A DNA stretch of 15,067 nt from DASXZH01 sp036502005 (GTDB lineage Bacteria; Armatimonadota; Fimbriimonadia; Fimbriimonadales; Fimbriimonadaceae), in contig DASXZH010000089.1 of the NCBI GenBank assembly GCA_036502005.1, positions 1 through 15,067 on the forward strand. The letters run 5' to 3'. Of the stretch, positions 6,478 through 12,615 are shown piece after piece (position 1 is the first letter of the stretch; each line of letters opens with the position of its first letter). The translations under genes were made by a program, and so were the position numbers. Under the pieces are notes generated by a model. The model saw nothing but the letters and a program-made list of their open reading frames with translations. It made no database searches and was not told the DNA's origin.

Positions 6478-7845
6478 TCACCAGCCACGAGCCGTCTTCA
6501 GTTCCGCGTAAGCAACATTTATTGACTTCATTCGTTCCTCAGCAACAAGCCTAAACTCAGGAGCCAAATGCGAGACCAAATCAGGGTGGTAGGCCTTTGC
6601 CAATTCGTGATATCTGCTACTAGCCTGCTCTTTGGTGCAGTTCAAATCAAGGCCAAGCTCAATCAGATATGGTGGTCTAGGAGCCGTGGGCCTCGGGGGC
6701 GCTTGGCCACTTCCTGCGCCAGGACGCCCAGCAGATGTTTGACCTGAAGCCCCTTGCCTTCCGATTGCCGTTTGGATTCCAGCCACAAACGACGAGGACG
6801 CTGGAAACGAGCTTACGTGAAATAACAAGTTCAGACCGGTGGCAGATTTTAGAGAAAGGACCCCATATTGCATCATTGGGATTTGGACATTGTTGTTGAA
6901 GCGACGGTCGGGGCCGCCGCTCTTGTTGACGTATCGCCAGGTTGTTCCGACCCGTGGCGAGTCGTGAGGAATGAATCCAGTTTCAACAAAATTCGTTGTC
7001 CCCGTTTCTAACTGAAGCGCCTCGTATGCCACGGCACCGTATCGCTTATTCTCATAAACATAAAGGCGGTCAGGAAAGAATACTAGCGTCTGGCCCCCAG
7101 CCACTATGCAATAGGGCTCGAGGTTCGAAGCAATAAACGGCGCAGCGGCTGTTCGAACCTGAACATCCTTCCGCTGCACAATCGTTCCAGCGCCGGCATT
7201 GCGCTTGAGATCGTACGTGTAGGTTTTAGTGTCGATCTGCCAAATCTTGTTAGAATTTGCCAATGCTTGGAGCGCTGCGCAAGTAGCCTTCCATTTCACG
7301 GAGGAAGCATCGTCCAATTCAAAAAACAAAGGGAACGTCCTATTCTTTACGTCCAGTCCATGCAAATAAAATCCGATGCCTGCGGTTAAAGCTCCGAGCA
7401 AAGCTCCAATCGCGGTGTTGCCGAAAATAAGCACAAGAAAGGCAAGGAGACCTAGGCAAAGAGTAATAAGGAAAAAATAGGAGGTTTCGCCGACAGTTCC
7501 GTTTATTTGATCCAAAACTGCGACCGAGGAGCTGTCTCTTAGTTGCTCAGCAGCAGCCGTGTTGATTTGCTCTTGCGCGTAAGCTCCGGAGACTGCTACC
7601 GGAACGCGTTGCACATTTTGGAACGGAACGTTTGATGCATGGCCTGAATGACTGACGTTCGAATGAGGCATGCCAATTCGTTGCGTATACCGAATCCCAG
7701 CCCGCCCAACTGAGACAAACGTTCCTCGAGAGCTTGAACTGACCCTAAAGCCCCGAACGCCTGTGCTGACTCCCACCCCGCGCTTAGAGAAATTGAGGCG
7801 CGTGCCTCCGCCTAAAGACACCGATCTTCTGAATGACCATCCCAC
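6478..7845 (-). CDS. DUF4236 - two-helix membrane - J-domain protein
   Basis: 455 residues. Residues 1-55 match DUF4236: MGWSFRRSVSLGGG, NFSKRGVGVSTGVRG, then glycine/serine strands. Two hydrophobic helices follow at about 121-141 and 143-162. A beta-rich middle region of unknown role (170-355) is joined by a Gly/Pro linker to a C-terminal J-domain (about 393-450) with an intact HPD at 420-422 in AYHPDL and a helix ending INVAYAEL. The J-domain should stimulate a DnaK-type Hsp70, tethered to the membrane here; the client is unknown. The start is GTG at 7845, which gives the conserved MGW N-terminus. No Shine-Dalgarno is visible; TATAAC ends four bases before the GTG, so the transcript may be leaderless. 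It converges on the SIR2 gene, with 61 bp between the stops. Confidence 0.88.
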   Translation of the reverse strand: MGWSFRRSVSLGGGTRLNFSKRGVGVSTGVRGFRVSSSSRGTFVSVGRAGIRYTQRIGMPHSNVSHSGHASNVPFQNVQRVPVAVSGAYAQEQINTAAAEQLRDSSSVAVLDQINGTVGETSYFFLITLCLGLLAFLVLIFGNTAIGALLGALTAGIGFYLHGLDVKNRTFPLFFELDDASSVKWKATCAALQALANSNKIWQIDTKTYTYDLKRNAGAGTIVQRKDVQVRTAAAPFIASNLEPYCIVAGGQTLVFFPDRLYVYENKRYGAVAYEALQLETGTTNFVETGFIPHDSPRVGTTWRYVNKSGGPDRRFNNNVQIPMMQYGVLSLKSATGLNLLFHVSSFPASSSFVAGIQTAIGRQGASGQTSAGRPGAGSGQAPPRPTAPRPPYLIELGLDLNCTKEQASSRYHELAKAYHPDLVSHLAPEFRLVAEERMKSINVAYAELKTARGW

Positions 7846-7910
7846 TTAAGTTATATTAGCGGAAGGACGTCCGCATTGCAAATTGAGACGCCAGATCCGT
7901 CATTAAATCC
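7846..7910. promoter_or_regulatory. Divergent promoter region, possibly leaderless starts
   Basis: These 65 bp separate the divergent genes at 7845 (-) and 7911 (+). On the minus strand TATAAC lies at 7850-7855, four bases from the GTG. On the plus strand ATTAAAT lies just before the ATG. Neither start has a purine-rich ribosome site. This pattern suits -10 elements feeding leaderless mRNAs; no clear -35 is identified. Confidence 0.4.
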
Positions 7911-8180
7911 ATGAGCGACGAAAACAAAGTCGGCTTTGCCGGCAAAGCCGCAAACGCAATCAACATCGGCATTGTTCTAGAAGTGATCCGCCACCGCCGG
8001 AAAGAACCCTCGTTCAAAACCAACGCGGGATATGCCAGAAGCGAGTCAGTAGTCTGGAAATCCTGGGAAGACGAAGACGACCGCTGCTACCAATGCGGCG
8101 AACCAACCGACGACGGCGAAGGCTGGGATGGCCTATGCGGCAATTGCGCGGACATACAATCCCCTTCTAAGCTAAATTGA
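7911..8180 (+). CDS. Small zinc-ribbon protein of unknown function
   Basis: 89 residues. The C-terminal half carries CYQCGEP and CGNCAD, a four-cysteine C-x2-C / C-x2-C zinc-ribbon. The N-terminal part is basic and helical (VLEVIRHRRKEPSF) and could bind nucleic acid or a partner; I do not recognise the family. The start ATG has no Shine-Dalgarno. A perfect 20-bp palindrome lies in its first codons. A remnant of a second copy of its 3' end occurs at 9524-9576, so the gene or its tail was once duplicated. Its stop overlaps the end of the minus-strand interrupted frame at 8172. Confidence 0.65.
   Translation: MSDENKVGFAGKAANAINIGIVLEVIRHRRKEPSFKTNAGYARSESVVWKSWEDEDDRCYQCGEPTDDGEGWDGLCGNCADIQSPSKLN
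7931..7950. other. Perfect 20-bp palindrome
   Basis: CGGCTTTGCC followed by its exact reverse complement, inside codons 7-14 of the zinc-ribbon gene (product GFAGKAA). In RNA it would be a stable hairpin close to the start codon and could hinder initiation. It could also be a protein-binding site or chance in a short gene. Confidence 0.7.
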
Positions 8181-8648
8181 ACTGAAATACTTTCTCAGAA
8201 TCACAGGGCCCTCGCTACAAAAAGTCTGCCACGGATTAGGTTTCGGGCTACGAACTGGAACTTCAGACGTCACAATTAGCTGACCGGCCGACAGCGTGTT
8301 TGACGATGGCACGTCAAAATGAGGTTGATTGCCAAACCTACTGTTACTTATTATCAGGACCTACTTGGAGATTTTAGAAAGCAGAATCTTCAGCAAAAGG
8401 AGAGCCGTCCCACTGAGTGCAATGCCCCGCCAGGCGCTGGAAACGGCCTCAATGATCATCTTTAAGAGAAGCAGCGGCATCACAAGGATCACCACGACTC
8501 CGCACCTAAGCCAATCTGGCAGGCTATTTAATTGTCCTTCAAGAAAGTCCAGCGATGGATCTCTCGCTCGGGCCTCGCCCAGCAAGGGGGAAACTATTTC
8601 TAGGCTCTGTTTTTTGTCCTTATTTGTGTTCAAATTCAAAATCTCCAA
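8172..8648 (-). pseudogene. Interrupted small membrane protein (in-frame TAG at 8361-8363)
   Basis: The upstream part (8648 to 8364) encodes an acidic/basic N-terminus and two strongly hydrophobic segments (CGVVVILVMPLLLLKMI and ALSGTALLLLKILL). It ends at TAG after SKISK. In the same frame, the next 62 codons (8360 to 8175) stay open to a TAG at 8172 and look protein-like (NQPHFDVPSSNTL, PKPNPWQTF). Start choice is uncertain: TTG at 8648, or TTG at 8633 with TTTGGAG nine bases before it. It may be a gene broken by a nonsense mutation, a 95-residue membrane protein with chance open sequence behind it, or a readthrough product. No family is recognised. Confidence 0.45.
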
Positions 8649-8817
8649 AGGTCGGTTGGGATTCCTTTGAAGTTTTTAAATAGTTAGATGCGTCTCCAAG
8701 TTGAATCCCAATAATGGGGCAGAATTTCTGCGGCATGCAGTGGAATTCACCACAGCAATGCTCAACTTGCAAACGCGAGGACCGCCTACAAAACTATATT
8801 AAGTTTTTGCCGGAGGC

Positions 8818-9375
8818 TCATTCGAGAAGGATGTCTTCTGAATTTCTCAACGATTTGGCGGATTTTGCTGGCATCCTCGCAGCCCGCGCACCAAAGCTGT
8901 TAGCTCTAACCAAATGATGAGTCCCAAATATGCCCCTGGGCTTGGGCCAACACTGAGTATACGTTGCAGTGAAGAACAACTCTTTGGAAACAATGTTTGG
9001 AAGCTGATCGCACGCAAGAAGAGCAGAGTTGTAAAACAAGCAATTGATGCCTGGGTAGTATCCGGCCAACTTGTTCCTAAGTGTCTGCGCTAAACTCAAG
9101 GCGATCTCCAAAGATTTAAGCTCCCTCAACACCCAACTCCTTGAGGGCGGAGCCTTCATTCGATTGTCTTTACGAAGGATAAAGATTCCCATAGGCACTT
9201 CCTGGGAAAAGGAAGACTTTGAAATTGCTCCAAAGCAGAGCTTCTCAACGCCGGTCCCTTGAGAATGGGATGCGGATCGCAGGATTCTGAGAAATGCCTT
9301 TTCCCAGAAACTCCGCGCTACCACTCGTCAGTTTCGTCGTATAGTTTCGCCTCCCTTAAACTTGAACATTATCAT
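8818..9375 (-). pseudogene. Interrupted gene with strong start signals and an early in-frame TGA
   Basis: ATG at 9375 has GGGAGG ten bases before it and encodes MIMFKFKGGETIRRN, then TGA (9328-9330). The same frame is then open for 169 codons to TGA at 8818; a GTG at 9324 could restart it. The downstream product has helical stretches (VLRELKSLEIALSLAQTL) and beta-like ones (VPMGIFILRKDN) but no motif that I recognise. The good ribosome site in front of a 15-codon frame argues that the full frame was once one gene and is now broken, or has a sequencing error. The last ~30 residues are low-complexity and may be frame drift. Confidence 0.4.
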
Positions 9376-9385
9376 AAACTTCGTA

Positions 9386-9416
9386 CCTCCCATAAATGGG
9401 ATGTAAATATATAAAC
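9386..9416 (-). promoter_or_regulatory. Promoter and Shine-Dalgarno of the interrupted gene at 9375
   Basis: On the minus strand, TATATT (9406-9411) in an A+T-rich run is followed about 15 bases later by GGGAGG (9386-9391), then ten bases to ATG. The small inverted repeat CCCAT..ATGGG (plus strand 9389-9401) partly covers the ribosome site. Confidence 0.4.
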
Positions 9417-9523
9417 GCACCTTTTCCCCTTGAGGTTCATGTTCTTCTAGAAAATAACGAGTCCTTAATCTTGAAATCTTATAGAACTCAGGCGCTACGC
9501 AGCTTCAGAGCGGAAAAACGGGA

Positions 9524-9576
9524 AAGGCTGGGATGGCCTATGCGGCAACTGCGCGGACGTTCAATTCAACGCATAA
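9524..9576 (+). pseudogene. Remnant of the zinc-ribbon gene 3' end
   Basis: Positions 9524-9558 match 8119-8153 at 34 of 35 bases. They would encode GWDGLCGNCAD as in the gene at 7911, ending at TAA 9574-9576. Nothing upstream resembles the rest of that gene. The remnant therefore marks a duplication or insertion boundary. Confidence 0.75.
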
Positions 9577-9591
9577 CACCCAACTTCGCCC

Positions 9592-9677
9592 TCCAGACCC
9601 TTCCCCTTGCGCCATCGCGAAACTTTCGCCCTCCTCAGCTTTATGCGGCGGAGTGGGAAGGGAAGGGGATGGGGGTT
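9592..9677 (+). repeat. Repeat C, copy 1
   Basis: An ~87-bp element with left arm CCCTTCCCCTTGCGCC, a ~30-bp variable loop, right arm GGCGGAG(T/G)GGGAAGGG and tail GGGGATGGGGGTT. The arms are imperfect reverse complements, so it can form a long hairpin. A second copy follows 18 bp downstream in the same orientation. Confidence 0.85.
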
Positions 9678-9695
9678 CACTAACTGCGGGGGCTT

Positions 9696-9782
9696 TCCGG
9701 AAACCCTTCCCCTTGCGCCGTCGTGAACCTACGTCTTCCTCAGGTTTATGCGGCGGAGGGGGAAGGGCAAGGGATGGGGGTT
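9696..9782 (+). repeat. Repeat C, copy 2
   Basis: Begins TCCGGAAACCC and ends GATGGGGGTT; it differs from copy 1 mainly in the loop. It lies 57 bp beyond the stop codon of the DUF559 gene, in inverted orientation to copy 3 on the other side of that gene. Confidence 0.9.
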
Positions 9783-9839
9783 AATGGCCGATGGTTTACG
9801 CGGTAAGCGGCACCATCCCAGGATGGGGTTAAGATCCTC

Positions 9840-10208
9840 CTACTCACAAGCTTCGGCAATAACCTTTAGCCACGCATCTCGGGCATGCCCATTGTCCTCA
9901 AACAAATCCAAACTAGGAGTTCGAATCACCCGAATCCCCAACAGGGCCAACTCCGAATCCCGAAACTTATCGGCCTCAAGAGTCTCAAAATGCTGCTCAC
10001 CGTCGACTTCGATACAAAGCTTCTTTTCTGGGCAATAGAAATCGAGCGTGTATTTGCCAACAGCATGTTGGCGTCGAAACTTCACTCCAAGGCGTTTCTT
10101 CCTTAGAAACGACCAGAGCCACTGTTCGGATACAGAGGCTTCGGAGCGAAGTTTTCTCGCTCGTGCAATACGATCTCTATCACGGGCGCGAGTGTTTGCC
10201 GGAAGCAT
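9840..10208 (-). CDS. DUF559 (Vsr-like, PD-(D/E)XK) endonuclease-domain protein
   Basis: 122 residues, which is the normal length for stand-alone DUF559 proteins. Family features: ARKLRSEASVSEQWLW with a helical Glu28; FRRQHAVGKYTLDFYCP with Asp56; IEVDGEQH with Glu67 and Asp69; and IRVIR followed by the closing helix. These fit the restriction-endonuclease-like fold related to Vsr mismatch endonucleases. The biochemical substrate of DUF559 proteins is generally unknown. The ATG at 10208 has no clear Shine-Dalgarno. Repeat C copy 3 ends about 17 bp before the start and copy 2 lies beyond the stop in inverted orientation, so the gene is bracketed by an inverted pair of the same palindrome. It could be a stand-alone nuclease or cargo of a repeat-flanked mobile segment. 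Confidence 0.9.
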   Translation of the reverse strand: MLPANTRARDRDRIARARKLRSEASVSEQWLWSFLRKKRLGVKFRRQHAVGKYTLDFYCPEKKLCIEVDGEQHFETLEADKFRDSELALLGIRVIRTPSLDLFEDNGHARDAWLKVIAEACE

Positions 10209-10225
10209 GATTTATTCTAGCTCGC

Positions 10226-10314
10226 AAACCCCCACCCCTTTCCCCTCCCCCTCCGCCGAAAAAGCTGTGGGCAGTTAGAAACAAAACAACGGCGCAAGGG
10301 GAGGGGCATCCAGA
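10226..10314 (-). repeat. Repeat C, copy 3 (inverted)
   Basis: Read on the minus strand it has CCCCTCCCCTTGCGCC, a loop of about 36 bases, then GGCGGAGGGGGAGGGG and a GTGGGGGTTT tail. The tail abuts the DUF559 start. Loop sequence is unrelated to copies 1 and 2. Confidence 0.85.
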
Positions 10315-10345
10315 CCCCCGGCAAACCACCGGCTAGCTTTAGACT

Positions 10346-10386
10346 GCGCGAGCTCGATCGCGCTTTAAACCCGCGGCTTGACGCGG
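10346..10386. terminator. Two small hairpins between convergent ends (weak)
   Basis: GCGCGA-GCTCGA-TCGCGC (10346-10363), followed by TTTAAA, and CCGCG-GCTTGA-CGCGG (10371-10386). They lie after the stop of the minus-strand pair ending at 10402. Neither has a long U tract on the needed strand, so termination is only a possibility. Confidence 0.3.
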
Positions 10387-10401
10387 CAAACACCACCCGC
10401 G

Positions 10402-10626
10402 TTAAAACTTAAACTGCAACGCCTTCCCGGGCGTAGTCGGATAATGGTAGAGTCCTCGGTCCACATAGCTCATCGTCTTAGTTACATTCGAGAACACATC
10501 GTAGAACTGAGCCTTAGTCATCTCGAACGTGCCCCCCGGTGTAATGACCCGAAATTTCTCGTTATCCGACAATGGTTCGATCATATCGCGGATGAATCCC
10601 AGCCTTGTGAACTCATATTCAACCAT
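10402..10626 (-). CDS. Unknown 74-residue protein coupled to the EVE/PUA-like gene
   Basis: Starts MVEYEFTRLGF at ATG 10626. This ATG overlaps the TGA of the upstream gene (10619-10621) by eight bases, the usual sign of translational coupling; an in-frame ATG 12 codons earlier lies deep in that gene and is less likely. Soluble, with a central FRVITPGGTFEMTKAQFYDVF and aromatic-rich C-terminus (YVDRGLYHYPTTPGKALQF). No family is recognised. Its close coupling to a restriction-associated recognition domain suggests that they work together, perhaps as specificity or inhibitor subunits, but this is inference. Confidence 0.7.
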   Translation of the reverse strand: MVEYEFTRLGFIRDMIEPLSDNEKFRVITPGGTFEMTKAQFYDVFSNVTKTMSYVDRGLYHYPTTPGKALQFKF

Positions 10627-11131
10627 TCGCAGTTCCCAGCAACACCTCAATATCATCCGCAAGATCCGATATATTTAAGCACGTGCGTCGTACCCTCATC
10701 CTTGATCTCAATGCCTCGCTCGCTTGTTCGCGCGAAAACCCTTGCTTAGAGTTTAGCCATTTGGCGGGCCGGCGCCATGCGGAATCCTCAGGAATCTTGT
10801 CGGGTACGTGAAAGGCATCGCCGTCGACTTCCGCAAGATAGAAGCTCTTGAAATGGGGAACTACGACTACGTCTCCTGGATTCATTTCGCGAACAAAAAG
10901 CCACATGTTTCCCGCAGAACTGCCCGCATGTGCAGCGCTCCACTCATGAACGCGATAAACATGCGCCAGGTATTGCTTAAACTCCGTTTTGCTCAAATCA
11001 GGATTTCCTAACTCCCCAGCAAGCGACCAGCCAATGATCAGTTGATTTTCAGCCAGCCCCTCGGGAACGCGATCGCGTTTCTTATCCCCTCCGGGCGACA
11101 TTCTCAACATGAAATACTTTCGTTCGGCCAC
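10619..11131 (-). CDS. EVE/PUA-like restriction-associated domain protein
   Basis: 170 residues. The layout MLRMSPGG, then ENQLIIGWS, GNMWLFVREMNPGDVVVVP (74-92), FYLAEVDGD and RRPAKWL resembles the small beta-barrel modules found at the N-terminus of Mrr/McrB-like restriction proteins, which read modified bases. Here no nuclease or ATPase domain follows, so it is either a free-standing reader or the surviving N-terminal part of a larger enzyme. The start is GTG at 11131 (MAERKYFMLR); ATG at 11110 is an alternative. It overlaps the following 74-residue gene by eight bases. The fold assignment is from pattern only. Confidence 0.72.
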   Translation of the reverse strand: MAERKYFMLRMSPGGDKKRDRVPEGLAENQLIIGWSLAGELGNPDLSKTEFKQYLAHVYRVHEWSAAHAGSSAGNMWLFVREMNPGDVVVVPHFKSFYLAEVDGDAFHVPDKIPEDSAWRRPAKWLNSKQGFSREQASEALRSRMRVRRTCLNISDLADDIEVLLGTANG

Positions 11132-11264
11132 CCACCAATCTTATCACGGCGCATGCTTCAATCGCAAAAACAGGCGGCGAAGTTGAGCACGATTTGGGAG
11201 TGCGAGGACCTGGCCTCGCTTTTCCCCCAGCGACCCGGCGCGGCGACAATCACCCAACTCGGCC

Positions 11265-11341
11265 TCCGGAAACCCTTCCCCTTGCGCCGTCGTGAAACTA
11301 TGCTTTCCTCAACTTTTGCGGAGGGGAAAGGGAGGGGGTTT
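11265..11341 (+). repeat. Repeat C, copy 4
   Basis: TCCGGAAACCCTTCCCC start, TTGCGCCGTCGTGAAACTA shared with copy 2 apart from one base, then a shortened right arm TGCGGAGGGGAAAGGGAGGGGGTTT. It fills much of the 330-bp gap between the divergent genes at 11131 and 11462. I see no other feature in that gap. Confidence 0.85.
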
Positions 11342-11461
11342 AGTGGCCGATGTTTTGCTGCAGTCACGTGCCCCTTTTCCTACGACGGGGCCTCGGTGAC
11401 CGAGGGCTTGCGCGATCCCTCAACATACGCTGTACCCGCTCCGGTAATCTCCTCGACAACC

Positions 11462-12109
11462 ATGCCTTCCACTACGAATATGCTCGTTTTAAGAGTCGAA
11501 CTGCGAGATACGGACCCTCTTGTCTGGCGGCTAATCGCAGTTCCGTCGAACTACAATCTAGCAGACTTGCACGAGCTCCTTCAGATGGTGATGGGGTGGG
11601 AAAACAGCCATTTGCACCTGTTCAGAATCAACGGGAAAGAGTACTCGGCTGACCAACAAGTTGAAGGAACAACCCGTACAAACCTCAAGATTGCAATGGC
11701 CTGCAAGCTCGCGCCGAAAGGTTTCGAATACGTGTACGATTTCGGCGACGAATGGAGCCACTGGATCACGGCGGTCGATAAGTTCAAAGAGCCAAAGGAT
11801 GACGCGTTGCCACTGTGCCTCGACGGAGCCAGATCCTGCCCGCCAGAAGACGTTGGCGGACCTCCGGGATATCAAGACTTCCTTGAAGCATTCAGCGACG
11901 AAAATCACGAAAACCATGAAGACATGGTTGAATGGGTTGGGACCGGCTTCGACCCCGAATCCTTCAATGCCCGGCATGTGTCGGCCTGCCTGATCGGCTG
12001 GTGGCGGCAACGTCAGGCTCTACAGTTGGCGGCTTCAAGCATTGCTGTTAACATTGTGGAGGCTGAATTGGGTCTAGATTTCCGAAAGAAGCAGCTAAAA
12101 GGCGGTTAA
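11462..12109 (+). CDS. Plasmid pRiA4b ORF-3-like protein
   Basis: 215 residues. Motifs of this family: VELRDTDPLVWR (12-23), NLADLHELLQMVMGWENSHLHLF (32-54), YVYDFGDEWSHWI (90-102), CPPEDVGGPPGYQDFLEAF (126-144) and FDPESFNARHV (163-173). The family (Pfam PRiA4_ORF3, sometimes labelled IS1096 passenger) is common on plasmids and in mobile regions. Its activity is not established. The start is ATG 11462, or ATG 11480 (MLVLRVEL). The frame is open further upstream through repeat C copy 4, but that part is repeat-derived and I leave it out. C copies lie on both sides (11265 and 12150) in direct orientation. Confidence 0.87.
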   Translation: MPSTTNMLVLRVELRDTDPLVWRLIAVPSNYNLADLHELLQMVMGWENSHLHLFRINGKEYSADQQVEGTTRTNLKIAMACKLAPKGFEYVYDFGDEWSHWITAVDKFKEPKDDALPLCLDGARSCPPEDVGGPPGYQDFLEAFSDENHENHEDMVEWVGTGFDPESFNARHVSACLIGWWRQRQALQLAASSIAVNIVEAELGLDFRKKQLKGG

Positions 12110-12149
12110 GTCGTCTGGCAGTGCCTACTGGGATGCCACAACGGTCGCC

Positions 12150-12173
12150 TCCGGAAACCCTTCCCCTTGCGCC
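12150..12173 (+). repeat. Repeat C, copy 5 (left half only)
   Basis: TCCGGAAACCCTTCCCC plus TTGCGCC, identical to the left arm of copies 2 and 4, then unrelated sequence; the right arm is missing. It sits 41 bp after the pRiA4b ORF-3-like stop. The sequence from 12174 to 12360 holds nothing I can identify. Confidence 0.8.
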
Positions 12174-12360
12174 TAGCAAAACTAGCCCAAATTTGGCTAA
12201 ACCATTAACCAGCAGCCCACCGTCTCGTATTACGCGAAAGAAAACCGCGCTCGTCGAAAACCTAATGCCCTGCCTGATAATCGCGGCCAACAGAAGTAGA
12301 CGGAAAGTGTCGTTTCGATTCGTCTGTAGCACGAGCCAACTTTATGCGTACCCTCGGACC

Positions 12361-12415
12361 CAAACCTCTACCCTCCGTGGGGGAGGTTGGTGAGGTACGA
12401 ACCGGGAGGGAGGGG
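12361..12415 (+). repeat. Repeat B, intergenic copy
   Basis: CAAACCTCTACCCTCCGTGG, continuing GGGAGGTTGGTGAG and CGAACCGGGAGGGAGGGG. It is the closest match to the copy embedded in nrdJ at 3240-3302. The CCTCC/GGAGG core can form a hairpin. Confidence 0.9.
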
Positions 12416-12615
12416 ATGGACTTAGCAGCGAAGCACAATAAAGAATTCCCCCTAAAAAAATAAAAAAACATTTCCATTATTTGAACCTGATTTGTCGACC
12501 AAAAGCCGACAAGACAAACTCAAATTCAAAAATCAACCCTGTTCCAAAACCGCAGCCCCGGACCCCGGTAAAAATACGTGAATGCATTCCCTATAACCTG
12601 CCCGTCAATACGATT
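12416..12615 (+). other. Leader of the export gene, with A-rich tract and open upstream frame
   Basis: 12453-12472 is almost pure A with a few T and C and could act as an UP-element-like or curved region. From TTG 12481 the frame of the export gene is open for 45 codons, but this part is Pro/Lys/Asn-rich and would place the signal peptide internally, so I treat it as leader. TATAAC at 12593-12598 is a possible -10 about 18 bases before the GTG at 12616. Confidence 0.35.

Noticed and set aside
8329..8670. Plus-strand 113-codon frame
   Set aside because: Antisense to the hydrophobic minus-strand frame, with low-complexity Ser/Arg-rich content. The minus-strand reading looks more like a protein.
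9396..9784. Plus-strand frames across the zinc-ribbon remnant and repeat C copies 1 and 2
   Set aside because: Their content comes from the repeats and from the wrong frame of the remnant; there are no ribosome sites or motifs.
11042..11461. Open extension of the pRiA4b ORF-3-like frame upstream to 11042
   Set aside because: It runs through repeat C copy 4 and antisense to the start of the EVE-like gene. Family similarity begins only near 11480, so the extension is chance or repeat-derived.
9592..12173. Integron with attC sites
   Set aside because: No integrase gene, mixed gene orientation, and repeat C ends lack the usual GTTRRRY / RYYYAAC core pairs. Kept only as an analogy.
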